Shown here in pieces: positions 38,719 through 47,268 of a stretch of 64,000 bases of DNA; within the stretch, counting starts at the first letter, position 1, and the number at the start of each line of letters is the position of its first letter. Location: NCBI RefSeq assembly GCF_900167375.1, contig NZ_FUWY01000004.1, positions 210,451-274,450 on the forward strand, in the 5' to 3' direction. The notes below the pieces were generated by a model, which had not been told where the DNA came from, did not search any database, and was given only the letters and a program-made list of their open reading frames with translations. Made by a program: the position numbers and the translations under genes. This DNA is from Anaerorhabdus furcosa. GTDB lineage: Bacteria > Bacillota_I > Bacilli_A > Erysipelotrichales > Erysipelotrichaceae.

Positions 38719-38745
38719 AAGAAAGTTCATTTATTGAACTTTCTT
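38719..38745. terminator. Bidirectional terminator
   Basis: AAGAAAGTTCA (38719-38729) pairs perfectly with 38735-38745, 5-nt loop, flanked by A-rich and T-rich sequence; it lies between convergent phosphoesterase and PPOX genes. Confidence 0.8.
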
Positions 38746-39163
38746 ATAGTGTGAAATCTTCATTACTGAAATTCGAATAATATCTACCTTTGCTTGCAGT
38801 AAACTTTAATACACAATAATCTGGATCGCTTACACCACCTGGATAATACATCGTGTCACCTTCACGCCATATTCTCTTTTTTGATGCTTGATCTTCAAGA
38901 ACTTCTATTGTACCAACTAAACTGCAACCTCTGAAGAAACGATTATCTACAAAATAGATGCTTGCTTTAGGATTTTCTTTAAAATAATTTACTTTATTTG
39001 AAGAAGTATTGGTAGTGAAATAGAACTCTTTAATTCCATCTCTTTCTCTTGGTGCAAGCATTGCTTTAGTAATTGGATAGCCTTCCGTATCAACATAACT
39101 TATATAAGCTGTTTTGCATTTATCAATTAAGTTACCCAAAGTTTGCTCTTTATTTCTCATCAT
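38744..39163 (-). CDS. Pyridoxamine 5-phosphate oxidase-family protein
   Basis: 139 residues, small flavin-type split barrel: TAYISYVDTEGYPITKAM, FYFTTNTSSNKVNYFKENPKASIYFVD, then YPGGVSDPDYCVLKFTASKGRYY. Small members of this group act as F420/FMN or heme-binding reductases or general-stress proteins; activity not assigned. GAGGG is before the tandem ATGs. Own terminator. Confidence 0.87.
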   Translation of the reverse strand: MMRNKEQTLGNLIDKCKTAYISYVDTEGYPITKAMLAPRERDGIKEFYFTTNTSSNKVNYFKENPKASIYFVDNRFFRGCSLVGTIEVLEDQASKKRIWREGDTMYYPGGVSDPDYCVLKFTASKGRYYSNFSNEDFTL

Positions 39164-39219
39164 AATTTAGCCCTCGCTCTACCATGATTTTATCATAAAA
39201 TCACGTTAGAAGTCATAAA

Positions 39220-40575
39220 TTATTCAAGCTCAAATCGGTTCAAATTATAACCGCTATTTTCCAATATTTCTTTTATTTCTTCTAGACGATATTCATCTAG
39301 TTGTATAGTTTCTCCATGCCCTCTATTTCCAGATTCAGTTGAATAAACTGTCTCTACTGCAAGAAACCCTCGTCTTTCATCGTATTCTATTAATGTTTCT
39401 AATTTATTTGTATGATAACTTACTATGTATTCTTGTATATAGTTTTTCAAGAATTCCATTTGCTTATCTGAAAATTGTGCCGTATATTTTCTTATTGCTG
39501 GACGAAAATTCTCATCATTTTCTTCTTCATATTCATACAACGTATAGCTTGTATATTCCGGTTTATTAAATGCATAGACTTCTTCTAATCCAAAAGCCTG
39601 TGTTTTGTGAAAAATAAAATTAAATCCAATGATAGTTATTGCTAAGATACCAAATGTAATCAATACTTCTTTTGTAATTACAAGCTTTCTTTTTTCTAAA
39701 CTCAAAATACCAAGAAATAGAATTAGAATAAATACAAATGTAATTAACTCTTGATTCACTTGTAATATCATAAATGAAACTGCAACCCACACTGCTATTA
39801 ATGGGTATAAATATCTTTTATTTGTATTTTCACCTGCATCTTCAACTTTATGGTTTCCAATATCTTTTCTTGTATAAACAAAGCACACACAACCAATAGC
39901 CAAGAAAATTGTAAAGAAGAATATTTGATATGAAAAGATTTCATTTGATATTAATTTGTTGATTATCATTTCATAAATTAAACCTAAAGGTGAAACACTA
40001 CTTTTTGTAATAAAATAAAATATTTTATTTAGAAAAAGTGTATTTGAGTATAAATACTGATTAATTGCTAATAATGTAAATACAGGTAATCCAAGATATG
40101 CAATGATACATAATATTGAATCTAAAACATTATTGCATTTAGAAATAATCCACGAACAAATTGAAACAATAATAAATGATCCCAATAATAAGATAAGTAT
40201 TGTAGTTAGTAAAAAGGAAATCGTTAAATCCAAATTATCTTTGTTCAAAAACATAAAATACATGACTAACATACAAACTATGATTTGTATCCAGATAATG
40301 GTAAGTGTAAATATAAATCGTGTTAGCCATATATTCTTTTTATTAAGTGGTAAATTCAAATTAAAATTAATTTCTCTTTTCTTATGAATATAAGTCAAAT
40401 AAATACTTGGACATAGGATTGAGATTATCAAGATATACATGATATAAAACTGATATGCACTAATTCCACTCACCGTACTAAAAAGCATTGGTAATAAAAT
40501 ACATCCCCCTAAGATGAATATAAACAAAGATGTCTTGTTACTTTTTATCAAATAATTTAAGTACTTGTCTTTCAT
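39220..40575 (-). CDS. ABC transporter permease (YtrC/YtrD-like)
   Basis: About 451 residues, with ten or so membrane helices and one C-terminal soluble stretch rich in Glu and Tyr. No enzyme motif. It directly follows an ABC ATPase gene (start 2 bp after that stop, AAGGAGG upstream at 40575) and a GntR gene, the usual order of YtrA-controlled transporters in Bacillota, so it is the membrane partner. An ORF extends upstream to 40638, but the RBS and overlap favour 40575. Confidence 0.8.
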   Translation of the reverse strand: MKDKYLNYLIKSNKTSLFIFILGGCILLPMLFSTVSGISAYQFYIMYILIISILCPSIYLTYIHKKREINFNLNLPLNKKNIWLTRFIFTLTIIWIQIIVCMLVMYFMFLNKDNLDLTISFLLTTILILLLGSFIIVSICSWIISKCNNVLDSILCIIAYLGLPVFTLLAINQYLYSNTLFLNKIFYFITKSSVSPLGLIYEMIINKLISNEIFSYQIFFFTIFLAIGCVCFVYTRKDIGNHKVEDAGENTNKRYLYPLIAVWVAVSFMILQVNQELITFVFILILFLGILSLEKRKLVITKEVLITFGILAITIIGFNFIFHKTQAFGLEEVYAFNKPEYTSYTLYEYEEENDENFRPAIRKYTAQFSDKQMEFLKNYIQEYIVSYHTNKLETLIEYDERRGFLAVETVYSTESGNRGHGETIQLDEYRLEEIKEILENSGYNLNRFELE

Positions 40576-40576
40576 T

Positions 40577-41446
40577 TTATTGATCCTCCTTGTTTGAATA
40601 AATAAATAATTCTTCAAATGAAACATTGAGTTTTTCATAATAAACCGGATGATCTTCTCTTAACTTATTTTCTATAGCTTCTACATCTCCTCTAACCACT
40701 ACGACATGGACATTACCCGTTTGTTTGTAATCCACTACTTCAAAATCAATAAGGCGATTTAATACATCTACTTCTTTATCATAGACAACTTGAATACGAT
40801 TGATATTCTCCATTGATTCCGTTACATTTCCCTCTAATAAAATATGTTTATCTAAGATTGCATAATCATCGCATATATCTTCTAACTCTCTTAAAGCATG
40901 AGATGAAATAAGAACAGACATATTTGATTCTTCTAATTCACTAATTAACATTCTTTTGATCTCTAATCTTGATTTAGGATCTAAGCCATCAAATGCTTCA
41001 TCTAACAGTAATAACTCTGGATTAGCTGCAAATGCAAAGCATAGAGCGGTAAGTCGTTGCATTCCTTTTGAGAAAGTAGAAATTTTTTTATTTTCGTCTA
41101 AATGAAAACGATTTATATAATTTCTAAATAAGCTTTCATTGAAGTCATAGAATTGATGATATAATTCTATAATTGTTTTAATCGTCGCATCTTTTGGAAA
41201 AATGTTAGAATCTTGAACATAGATTACTTTTGATTTAACATTCTCATTTTCATAGATTATTTGATCATTTAATGTAATTTTCCCTTCAAAATCATAAATA
41301 CCCATAATACATTTAAGTAATGTTGTCTTTCCTGCACCATTAACCCCAACGAGCCCCATTACTTTTCCTGATTCTAATTCTAGATTACAGTTTCTTAGTA
41401 TCTCAAAATCATGAATCGATTTCGAACAATTTTCAATCCTTAGCAT
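40577..41446 (-). CDS. ABC transporter ATP-binding protein
   Basis: 289 residues. Walker A GVNGAGKTT near residue 34, Q-loop YVQDSNIFP, signature STFSKGMQR (SKGMQ type found in YtrB and BcrA-like exporters), Walker B LLLLDEAFDGLD and the switch His in LISSHALREL. It drives the permease encoded next. GGAGG is 9 nt before the ATG; overlaps the GntR gene by 14 bp. Confidence 0.95.
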   Translation of the reverse strand: MLRIENCSKSIHDFEILRNCNLELESGKVMGLVGVNGAGKTTLLKCIMGIYDFEGKITLNDQIIYENENVKSKVIYVQDSNIFPKDATIKTIIELYHQFYDFNESLFRNYINRFHLDENKKISTFSKGMQRLTALCFAFAANPELLLLDEAFDGLDPKSRLEIKRMLISELEESNMSVLISSHALRELEDICDDYAILDKHILLEGNVTESMENINRIQVVYDKEVDVLNRLIDFEVVDYKQTGNVHVVVVRGDVEAIENKLREDHPVYYEKLNVSFEELFIYSNKEDQ

Positions 41447-41807
41447 CTTCTTTTTCCTCCATTGATTGTAATGCTTTCATTAATTCTTCTTTGGTAATGT
41501 TATGTTCAAGACATAACTCTGCAATTTGACTAAATTCTTTCATCAATTGATTCTTATGATTATTTGTCGACAATCCCTCACTGATAAATACACCTTTCTT
41601 ATTGAGTGTATAAACAATGCCTTCTTGTTCAAGTTCCAAATATGCCTTCGCAACTGTATTAGGATTAACCCCTAGCTCTTGTGCAAGATTACGTACAGAA
41701 GGTAGTTTGTCATTTGATTTTAATACTCCAATTTCAATAAATTTGTTGACTTGATTCTTGATTTGAATAAATATAGGCTCATTTCCTTGAATCCGAATAA
41801 GAAACAT
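41433..41807 (-). CDS. GntR-family repressor, YtrA subgroup
   Basis: 124 residues. N-terminal winged HTH (PIFIQIKNQVNKFIEIGVLK, KLPSVRNLAQELGVNPNTVAKAY) with a short C-terminal dimerisation helix, the compact YtrA form. It likely represses the ABC operon it heads. The start at 41807 has AAGGAGG 7 nt before it; the longer ORF is only translation of the upstream 9-bp repeats. Effectors of YtrA regulators are often cell-envelope stresses or peptide antibiotics. Confidence 0.9.
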   Translation of the reverse strand: MFLIRIQGNEPIFIQIKNQVNKFIEIGVLKSNDKLPSVRNLAQELGVNPNTVAKAYLELEQEGIVYTLNKKGVFISEGLSTNNHKNQLMKEFSQIAELCLEHNITKEELMKALQSMEEKEDAKD

Positions 41808-41820
41808 AGTAACCTCCTTC

Positions 41821-41856
41821 TGTACTATTTGTACTATCTGTATTAACTGTACTATC
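41821..41856 (-). repeat. Four tandem 9-bp operator repeats upstream of the GntR gene
   Basis: Plus-strand units TGTACTATT, TGTACTATC, TGTATTAAC, TGTACTATC back to back at 41821-41856. They overlap the predicted -10 and transcript start. Probable binding sites of the GntR regulator encoded just downstream. Confidence 0.7.
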
Positions 41857-41874
41857 ACCTTGAAGTTTTGTCAA
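41846..41874 (-). promoter_or_regulatory. Promoter of the GntR-ABC operon
   Basis: Consensus TTGACA at 41869-41874, 17-bp spacer, TACAGT at 41846-41851 on the minus strand. The -10 lies inside the repeat array, consistent with autorepression. Confidence 0.65.
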
Positions 41875-41885
41875 CCCTAAGAAAA

Positions 41886-41903
41886 AAAGAGGTTTCCCTC
41901 TTT
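41886..41903 (-). terminator. Terminator after the 41902 membrane-protein gene
   Basis: AAAGAGG and CCTCTTT pair around a 4-nt loop (41886-41903), followed on the minus strand by TTTTCTT. Confidence 0.82.
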
Positions 41904-42702
41904 ATTTGTTTCGCATATAGCTTTTCTCACATTCAATTCTTGTAATTTTAAATAAATCACCATATTTGAATTGTGTTGTTAAGTTCTTTAAATACTTGGG
42001 TAATTTGAAGTAGAAATAAATCATAAGAACTAAAATAGGCACTATTGTTATAACCGTTATTGTTTGTTGAAGTATTTCTGGATTACCACTTCTTAAACCA
42101 AGGATATAGGTGGAGAACCAATTCGATATATTAATGAAAAATTTTATTCCAATATCAACTTTCAATATTTGTTCAAACAATCTTTTAATAATAAATGAAA
42201 ATACCAATAAACCAATCGATGTACTTGAGAAACTTAAAAATCTGAGTTTCTTATGTACATAAGCTCTTAAGTTGTAGTCAAATAAATAATTTTCATTACA
42301 TATCCTTTGATTTGCTTCCCACTCATCTACTGCTTGTTGAACTAAGAATTGTTTTAGTTGAATCATTGTTTCATCAATTTTATACCAATTGAAACGATTA
42401 AATTTTATATTTTGTAAAACACCTGGGTAATTTCTTTTAAAGTTTTTAATTATTCTTAACTGTAATTGCTTCCATAGAAGCATACTCAATATGACAACCA
42501 ACAGTATCGCAAGGACATAACCAAAAATACCCCAAACACTTTGTGTATCAAAAAGCAGTTCATAGATTACTAGAGCAAATGCGCCTAAGAAGAAAGTAAT
42601 ATAAGCTATGTAATTATAAATATTAGGATGATTTAAAAAATGTGAACAATGATATTCACTTAAATAGTCTTGTAGATATACTTTATAGAAATCATCTGTC
42701 AT
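41902..42702 (-). CDS. Multi-span membrane protein of unknown function
   Basis: 266 residues with about six membrane helices in pairs and a basic, soluble middle. No family recognised. The start at 42702 has AAAGGTG about 7 nt upstream; an upstream GTG overlaps that site. It stands alone between the GntR promoter and the MFS gene, with its own terminator. Confidence 0.6.
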   Translation of the reverse strand: MTDDFYKVYLQDYLSEYHCSHFLNHPNIYNYIAYITFFLGAFALVIYELLFDTQSVWGIFGYVLAILLVVILSMLLWKQLQLRIIKNFKRNYPGVLQNIKFNRFNWYKIDETMIQLKQFLVQQAVDEWEANQRICNENYLFDYNLRAYVHKKLRFLSFSSTSIGLLVFSFIIKRLFEQILKVDIGIKFFINISNWFSTYILGLRSGNPEILQQTITVITIVPILVLMIYFYFKLPKYLKNLTTQFKYGDLFKITRIECEKSYMRNK

Positions 42703-42767
42703 ATGTATCACCTTTGTTTCAGTTTATCATTATTAGAATAAACACAAAAGAAAGATGATTTTATTAT

Positions 42768-43943
42768 TTATTTCATCTTTGAATAGATAAAACTAAAACA
42801 TGTTGATAAAGTAAACATAACACCTGCAAGCAAGAAAGGAAATAAGGATGAGATATCATAAACCATTCCTGCAACAAGAGCTCCTAATACTGATCCTAAA
42901 CTTTTAACCGCATTGATAAGCCCAGTAGCAATACCTATCTCATCATTACTTCTACCTTCTATCATCAAAGTTTGAACAATGGGTTGATAGATTGCATTTA
43001 CAGTAAAGAAAAATAAATTAGCGATGATAAAGATAACTAAATTCTCTTGAAGTAAAATACCAAAGGCTGCAGTTGAACAAAGAAGTAAAACAACGGTAAG
43101 TGATTTACGTATCTTTGTCTTTTCAATAATCCACATGTTAATTGTAAAGTTTGCAACTAATCCAATTAGACCTACGATTGCTTTTATTATGCCATTATAA
43201 GCTGAAGAAAAATTAAGTTGATCTTTTAAATAGTAATTAAATGCATTGTCATAGCAAGTACTTGCAAATGAACTAAGAACGACAACAAAGAGAAAGTAAA
43301 CAAGTGCTTTAGTAATTAATGATTTTGCATTTACAAATGAAGTAAATGGATTAATTGTTTTAAGTAGATTTTTCGCATCAATACGCTTTGTACTTTCATA
43401 GCTTTCTTGAAGTAGTTTATAAGCAAAGATACCTAGAAGTATCATTCCAACTCCTTGAAAAGTGAAGGCAAACTTAAAAGAGATGACACCTAGGAAGCCA
43501 CCAATAAGATAGCCTGCAGCTAAGGAAATTGATTGAACAGCAATATAAATACTCATCCCTCTTCCTCTACTTTGCGCATCATATAAATCTGCGACATAAG
43601 CCATGGAAGCAATACCTGCACCTGATGCAAAGACACCTGCCAAAGATCTTGATAATAAGACAAAGAATTCATTAGAAGAATAACCTAACGATATTTGAGC
43701 AATCCCATAGCCAATACATGAAATCAAAAATACCGTTAATCTACCTTTCGCATCACTCATTTCACCCCAAAATGGTGAAGTAAGAAAACTAAAAAAACAC
43801 ATCATCGCAAATGATGTCCCAAAGATTCTTGAAGGTAATTCCATGCTTGAAAATAATGTAGGTGTTACTGGATGATGGATATTCATAAATATGCCTAAGA
43901 ATGCAGTTACAACTAACATTCCCCCAATTGATTTCTTTTTCAT
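42768..43943 (-). CDS. MFS drug/solute transporter
   Basis: 391 residues and twelve predicted helices. The MFS loop 2-3 motif is FWGEMSDAKGRLTVFLIS, with motif C-like LSLGYSS and AGVFASGAGIASMAYVADL. This type includes multidrug exporters. The promoter has a 19-bp spacer with a 16-bp palindrome, and a MerR gene diverges, so expression is probably induced by a compound sensed by that regulator. RBS is GGGGG. Confidence 0.9.
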   Translation of the reverse strand: MKKKSIGGMLVVTAFLGIFMNIHHPVTPTLFSSMELPSRIFGTSFAMMCFFSFLTSPFWGEMSDAKGRLTVFLISCIGYGIAQISLGYSSNEFFVLLSRSLAGVFASGAGIASMAYVADLYDAQSRGRGMSIYIAVQSISLAAGYLIGGFLGVISFKFAFTFQGVGMILLGIFAYKLLQESYESTKRIDAKNLLKTINPFTSFVNAKSLITKALVYFLFVVVLSSFASTCYDNAFNYYLKDQLNFSSAYNGIIKAIVGLIGLVANFTINMWIIEKTKIRKSLTVVLLLCSTAAFGILLQENLVIFIIANLFFFTVNAIYQPIVQTLMIEGRSNDEIGIATGLINAVKSLGSVLGALVAGMVYDISSLFPFLLAGVMFTLSTCFSFIYSKMK

Positions 43944-43963
43944 ATTAATCCCCCATTAGTGAT

Positions 43964-43994
43964 ATAATACAAGTTAAAGTTAACTTTAAGTCAA
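43964..43994 (-). promoter_or_regulatory. MerR-type promoter of the MFS gene
   Basis: TTGACT at 43989-43994 and TATTAT at 43964-43969 (minus) with a 19-bp spacer. The spacer region contains the perfect 16-bp palindrome TTAAAGTTAACTTTAA (43974-43989). The overlong spacer plus centred palindrome is the hallmark of MerR-activated promoters. Confidence 0.85.
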
Positions 43995-44006
43995 GAGGAG
44001 AATACA

Positions 44007-44357
44007 ATGTATACAATAAAAGAAGTCAGTGAGATGCTAAATTTACCTACAAGTACACTTCGATACTATGAATCTGAAGGATTATACCCTTCATTAAAAC
44101 GTTCTAGTGGAAATCAAAGAATTTTCACAGAAGATGATTTACTCATTCTCAAAGTTGTTGTGTGTTTAAAGAAAACAAAGATGCCCATTCATGATATTAA
44201 GAATTTCATCACTTTATATAAACAAGGTCCCACTACTATCGCAAAACGAAAAGAAATATTTAATCAACACAAAGAGGATATTCTTCAACAAATAAAAGAA
44301 TTAGAAGATACTTTGGTTGTTTTAGATCGTAAAATGAAGTTACTAAATGGTGATTAA
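44007..44357 (+). CDS. MerR-family regulator
   Basis: 116 residues: MerR HTH (YTIKEVSEMLNLPTSTLRYYESEGLYP) and a coiled-coil dimer helix (LQQIKELEDTLVVLDRKMKLL), with almost no effector domain. It lacks metal-binding Cys. Divergent from the MFS gene and likely binds the palindrome at 43974-43989. AGAGGAG precedes the ATG. Confidence 0.93.
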   Translation: MYTIKEVSEMLNLPTSTLRYYESEGLYPSLKRSSGNQRIFTEDDLLILKVVVCLKKTKMPIHDIKNFITLYKQGPTTIAKRKEIFNQHKEDILQQIKELEDTLVVLDRKMKLLNGD

Positions 44358-44382
44358 TCTTCAGTAAATAAATGTATTGAAA

Positions 44383-44409
44383 AAGCTAAACCACTTTGTA
44401 GTTTAGCTT
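44383..44409. terminator. Bidirectional terminator
   Basis: AAGCTAAA (44383-44390) pairs with TTTAGCTT (44402-44409); A run on the left and T run on the right. Serves both the merR gene and the convergent amidohydrolase gene. Confidence 0.85.
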
Positions 44410-44414
44410 AATTT

Positions 44415-45656
44415 TTAACCTTTGTAGATTGTTCCTTCTTTCATGATAACTTCCATGTTTTCAACTGCTACTGCACGAATATTTTCAAGTGGGTTACCAT
44501 TAATAACTAATAAATCTGCAAACTTACCTTCTTCAAGTGTTCCTGTAATATCCCCTACTTTTAACATGTCTGCACCGTTTTTAGTTGCAGCTACAATAAC
44601 ATCCATTGGATCAATACCAGCTTTTTCATTGAATGAATACATTTCACCAATTGCAGTTGTACCATATGGAGTTAAGCTTGAACAGAATGAATCAGATCCA
44701 ATTGTAAGAACGATTCCTTTGTCTTTAGCACGACGTAAGTTTGAATATACACGATTTAATTCTTTTTCTGCAACTGTATCACCAGGGAATTTATCATGTA
44801 CTTCAGGTACATATGGAGGTTGATAAGTTTTAAACCATTCGTTTAAGAATTGAATTGTAGGACAGAAGTAAATACCTTTTTCTGCCATAATATCTAAACA
44901 TTCATCATTCAATGTTTGACCATGAATAATTAAATGTACACCAGCTTTACAAGAGTCAAGAGCTCCACCGTAACCTTCAGCATGGCTCCAAACAGGAATT
45001 CCTACCATGTTGCATTCATCCACAACAGCTTGGATTTCTTCTAATGTATAATGTTGATCAAGTTTTTGATCCCAGCGCCAAATTCCACCACCAGTTGACC
45101 AAATTTTAATTGCATCTGGACTTTCTCTTAGTCTGCGACGTACTGCTTTTCTTAGTTCCCAAGGTCCATCAACTCTTTCAGCCCATGGATGAGATTCTGC
45201 ATTGTATCCAATTGGAAGTTTATGAGAGTCACCATGTCCACAAGTTCTACAGAATCCAAGTCCTGTACCAACAACACGTGGTCCACTCATTACTCCCTCT
45301 TCAATCATATTACGAATTTGAAGACCTGAACGAGAGATTTCTCCTACTGTTGTAAGTCCACGTTCTAGACATTCATGTGCTTGTTGAACTGCAACTACTG
45401 TTTTTTGAATTGGATCTTCTAATACCCAATCACTATCATCATCGGTTAAGTTTCCAGAGAAATGTAAATGACTATCAATTAATCCTGGCATAATTGTTTT
45501 ACCAGTAATGTCTCTTACTTCATAACCTGCAGGAATTTCTTTTAATGCTCCTGCATATACGATTTTCTTATCTTCTACTAAAACAAGAGAATCTTTTACT
45601 TCTTTTTTACCTGTTCCATCAATTAATAAACCATGTGCGAATGCAATTTTTGACAT
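44415..45656 (-). CDS. Amidohydrolase (prolidase/imidazolonepropionase-like)
   Basis: 413 residues. Full metal site: GLIDSHLHF, the bridging Lys in DAIKIWSTGG, His in PVWSHAEGYGG and VHLIIHGQTLND, and Asp in TIGSDSF. The C-terminal EGKFADLLVINGNPLENI is standard. It most resembles Xaa-Pro dipeptidase/carboxypeptidase-type amidohydrolases; substrate not fixed. 13 bp downstream of the permease gene, so the permease probably imports its substrate. Confidence 0.9.
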   Translation of the reverse strand: MSKIAFAHGLLIDGTGKKEVKDSLVLVEDKKIVYAGALKEIPAGYEVRDITGKTIMPGLIDSHLHFSGNLTDDDSDWVLEDPIQKTVVAVQQAHECLERGLTTVGEISRSGLQIRNMIEEGVMSGPRVVGTGLGFCRTCGHGDSHKLPIGYNAESHPWAERVDGPWELRKAVRRRLRESPDAIKIWSTGGGIWRWDQKLDQHYTLEEIQAVVDECNMVGIPVWSHAEGYGGALDSCKAGVHLIIHGQTLNDECLDIMAEKGIYFCPTIQFLNEWFKTYQPPYVPEVHDKFPGDTVAEKELNRVYSNLRRAKDKGIVLTIGSDSFCSSLTPYGTTAIGEMYSFNEKAGIDPMDVIVAATKNGADMLKVGDITGTLEEGKFADLLVINGNPLENIRAVAVENMEVIMKEGTIYKG

Positions 45657-45669
45657 TAGTTTGTCCTCC

Positions 45670-47088
45670 TTATTCTGCTTCTTCGACTTGAATTACTGTT
45701 TTGGTACTTCGACTACTTGATACAAGATTAAAGATTAAACCTAAAACTAACCAACCAATAACGATAGACCATTCAACTGGTAATAAAGCTGCTGGTGAGA
45801 AAGGTAATACCATTAATGCAATAATACAAAGGCATGCAAGACATGCAAGTGTTATTCCAAACTTACCGCCAGGTACAGAATATGGACGTTTAAGTTCAGG
45901 TTCACTAAATCTCATTTTTAGACATGCTGCTGAGCACATAAAACATGCAAAGATAAATGCTAGTGCACTCACGTTTGTAAGTGGAATTAACATATTACCA
46001 CCAAGGAATGGACCAATTAAAGTTAATGCTGCCATCAACATATTTGCAGTCTTTGGATTTCCATTATCATCTATTTTTTCAAATGCTGCTGGAAGTTGTT
46101 TCTTTCTTCCCATTGCTAGTAAAATACGAGATGTTGCTCCAAAGAATGAATTCATTGGTCCTAAAGGTCCAAGAATTGCAATACACATCATAACAACAAA
46201 GAACACACCATTGATTGTTCGAAGTACTGCAAGTGCAGGTACAGAACCATCAGTTCCTAAAGCTACAAAATCATTCCAAGGTACGATTGTACCAAATGCA
46301 TAGATACAACATGCGTAGAAAATTCCTGCTGCAAGTAATGCTAGTGAAATTACTTGACCAAATTTCTTCCAATCAAGTCCTTCTGCTGCTTCTTCTGCTT
46401 GTTGTGGAATTGTATCAAATCCTGCATAGAAGAAAGGTGTCATTACTAATACTGGAATAATTCCTAAGATAAGATTATTTCCATTTGATTCAGATACGAT
46501 TGGTTGTAAGTGATGTGGCCCTCCTGTAAAAAGAGATACACCCATTGCAATCAACATACCACCCAATAACATTTTAGTTAAGAAACCTTGAAGTTTTGCG
46601 GCAGATGATGCACCTTTAAAATTCAAACGGATCACATAACATGCAAATGCTAATGAAATTAAAAGTGGTGGCAAATACACTGTATACCCCATGATGGTAT
46701 ACAAAGGGATGATCTTCAATTGAGGAATTAACATCCCAACTAATTTAGAAATAGCGATTGCTTCCCATGGGCATAGAATCCCATTCCCAAGTGATAAAAA
46801 CCAACCAGTAACAAATGATAATCGCTTACCGAATGTTCTATCTACATACTCTACAATCCCTCCTGAAATAGGAATTGCACTTGTTAATTCACCAAACACT
46901 GCACCTACTGGTAGTAAGAAAATTGCTCCAATAATAAATGCAATAATTGCTGCAACTGGACCTCCACCCTTGTCCATCCAGTCCCCTACTTGTAACACCC
47001 ATCCTGTACCAATAATGGCACCAAATCCGATGGTGAAGAAGTTCCAGTTTGTCAGGGTCTTCTTCATTTTTGTCTCGCTTGTTGTCAT
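45670..47088 (-). CDS. APC-superfamily amino-acid permease
   Basis: 472 residues and twelve helices. Helix 1 has the substrate motif NFFTIGFGAIIGTGWVLQVG, and helix 6 region FFYAGFDTIPQQAEE. Such proteins carry amino acids or amines by symport or exchange. GGGAG precedes the ATG at 47088; 47103 is an in-frame alternative that would contain the RBS. First gene of a two-gene operon with the amidohydrolase; divergent from the LytTR system. Confidence 0.9.
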   Translation of the reverse strand: MTTSETKMKKTLTNWNFFTIGFGAIIGTGWVLQVGDWMDKGGGPVAAIIAFIIGAIFLLPVGAVFGELTSAIPISGGIVEYVDRTFGKRLSFVTGWFLSLGNGILCPWEAIAISKLVGMLIPQLKIIPLYTIMGYTVYLPPLLISLAFACYVIRLNFKGASSAAKLQGFLTKMLLGGMLIAMGVSLFTGGPHHLQPIVSESNGNNLILGIIPVLVMTPFFYAGFDTIPQQAEEAAEGLDWKKFGQVISLALLAAGIFYACCIYAFGTIVPWNDFVALGTDGSVPALAVLRTINGVFFVVMMCIAILGPLGPMNSFFGATSRILLAMGRKKQLPAAFEKIDDNGNPKTANMLMAALTLIGPFLGGNMLIPLTNVSALAFIFACFMCSAACLKMRFSEPELKRPYSVPGGKFGITLACLACLCIIALMVLPFSPAALLPVEWSIVIGWLVLGLIFNLVSSSRSTKTVIQVEEAE

Positions 47089-47182
47089 TCGTAATTCTCC
47101 CATTCTGTTTATTTTATGCGCATACTATTTCCCGGTTACAACCTTTTTATCTCTTTTACCAAATGATTACAATACAAAACAA

Positions 47183-47211
47183 ATAATTGGGGTTTCTAGT
47201 GTCATAATTGG
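47183..47211. promoter_or_regulatory. LytTR-like direct repeat between permease operon and two-component genes
   Basis: ATAATTGG at 47183-47190 and again at 47204-47211: identical 8-mers with a 21-bp period, the spacing bound by LytTR regulators. It lies in the shared intergenic region, so either side could be controlled. Confidence 0.6.
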
Positions 47212-47231
47212 TCGAAATCCATTCTCTAAAA

Positions 47232-47252
47232 ATCATACAAATAGTGTATGAT
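47232..47252 (+). promoter_or_regulatory. Inverted repeat covering the response-regulator promoter
   Basis: ATCATACA-AATAG-TGTATGAT (47232-47252), a perfect 8+8 dyad just before AAGGGG and the ATG at 47269. TATGAT in the right arm could be the -10. It may be an operator or a leader hairpin. Confidence 0.45.
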
Positions 47253-47268
47253 ATATAAGGGGATTTTT

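Noticed and set aside
41808..41858. Extended N-terminus of the GntR protein (IVQLIQIVQIVQ)
   Set aside because: It is just translation of the 9-bp operator repeats; the RBS at 41814-41820 and the HTH start fit 41807.
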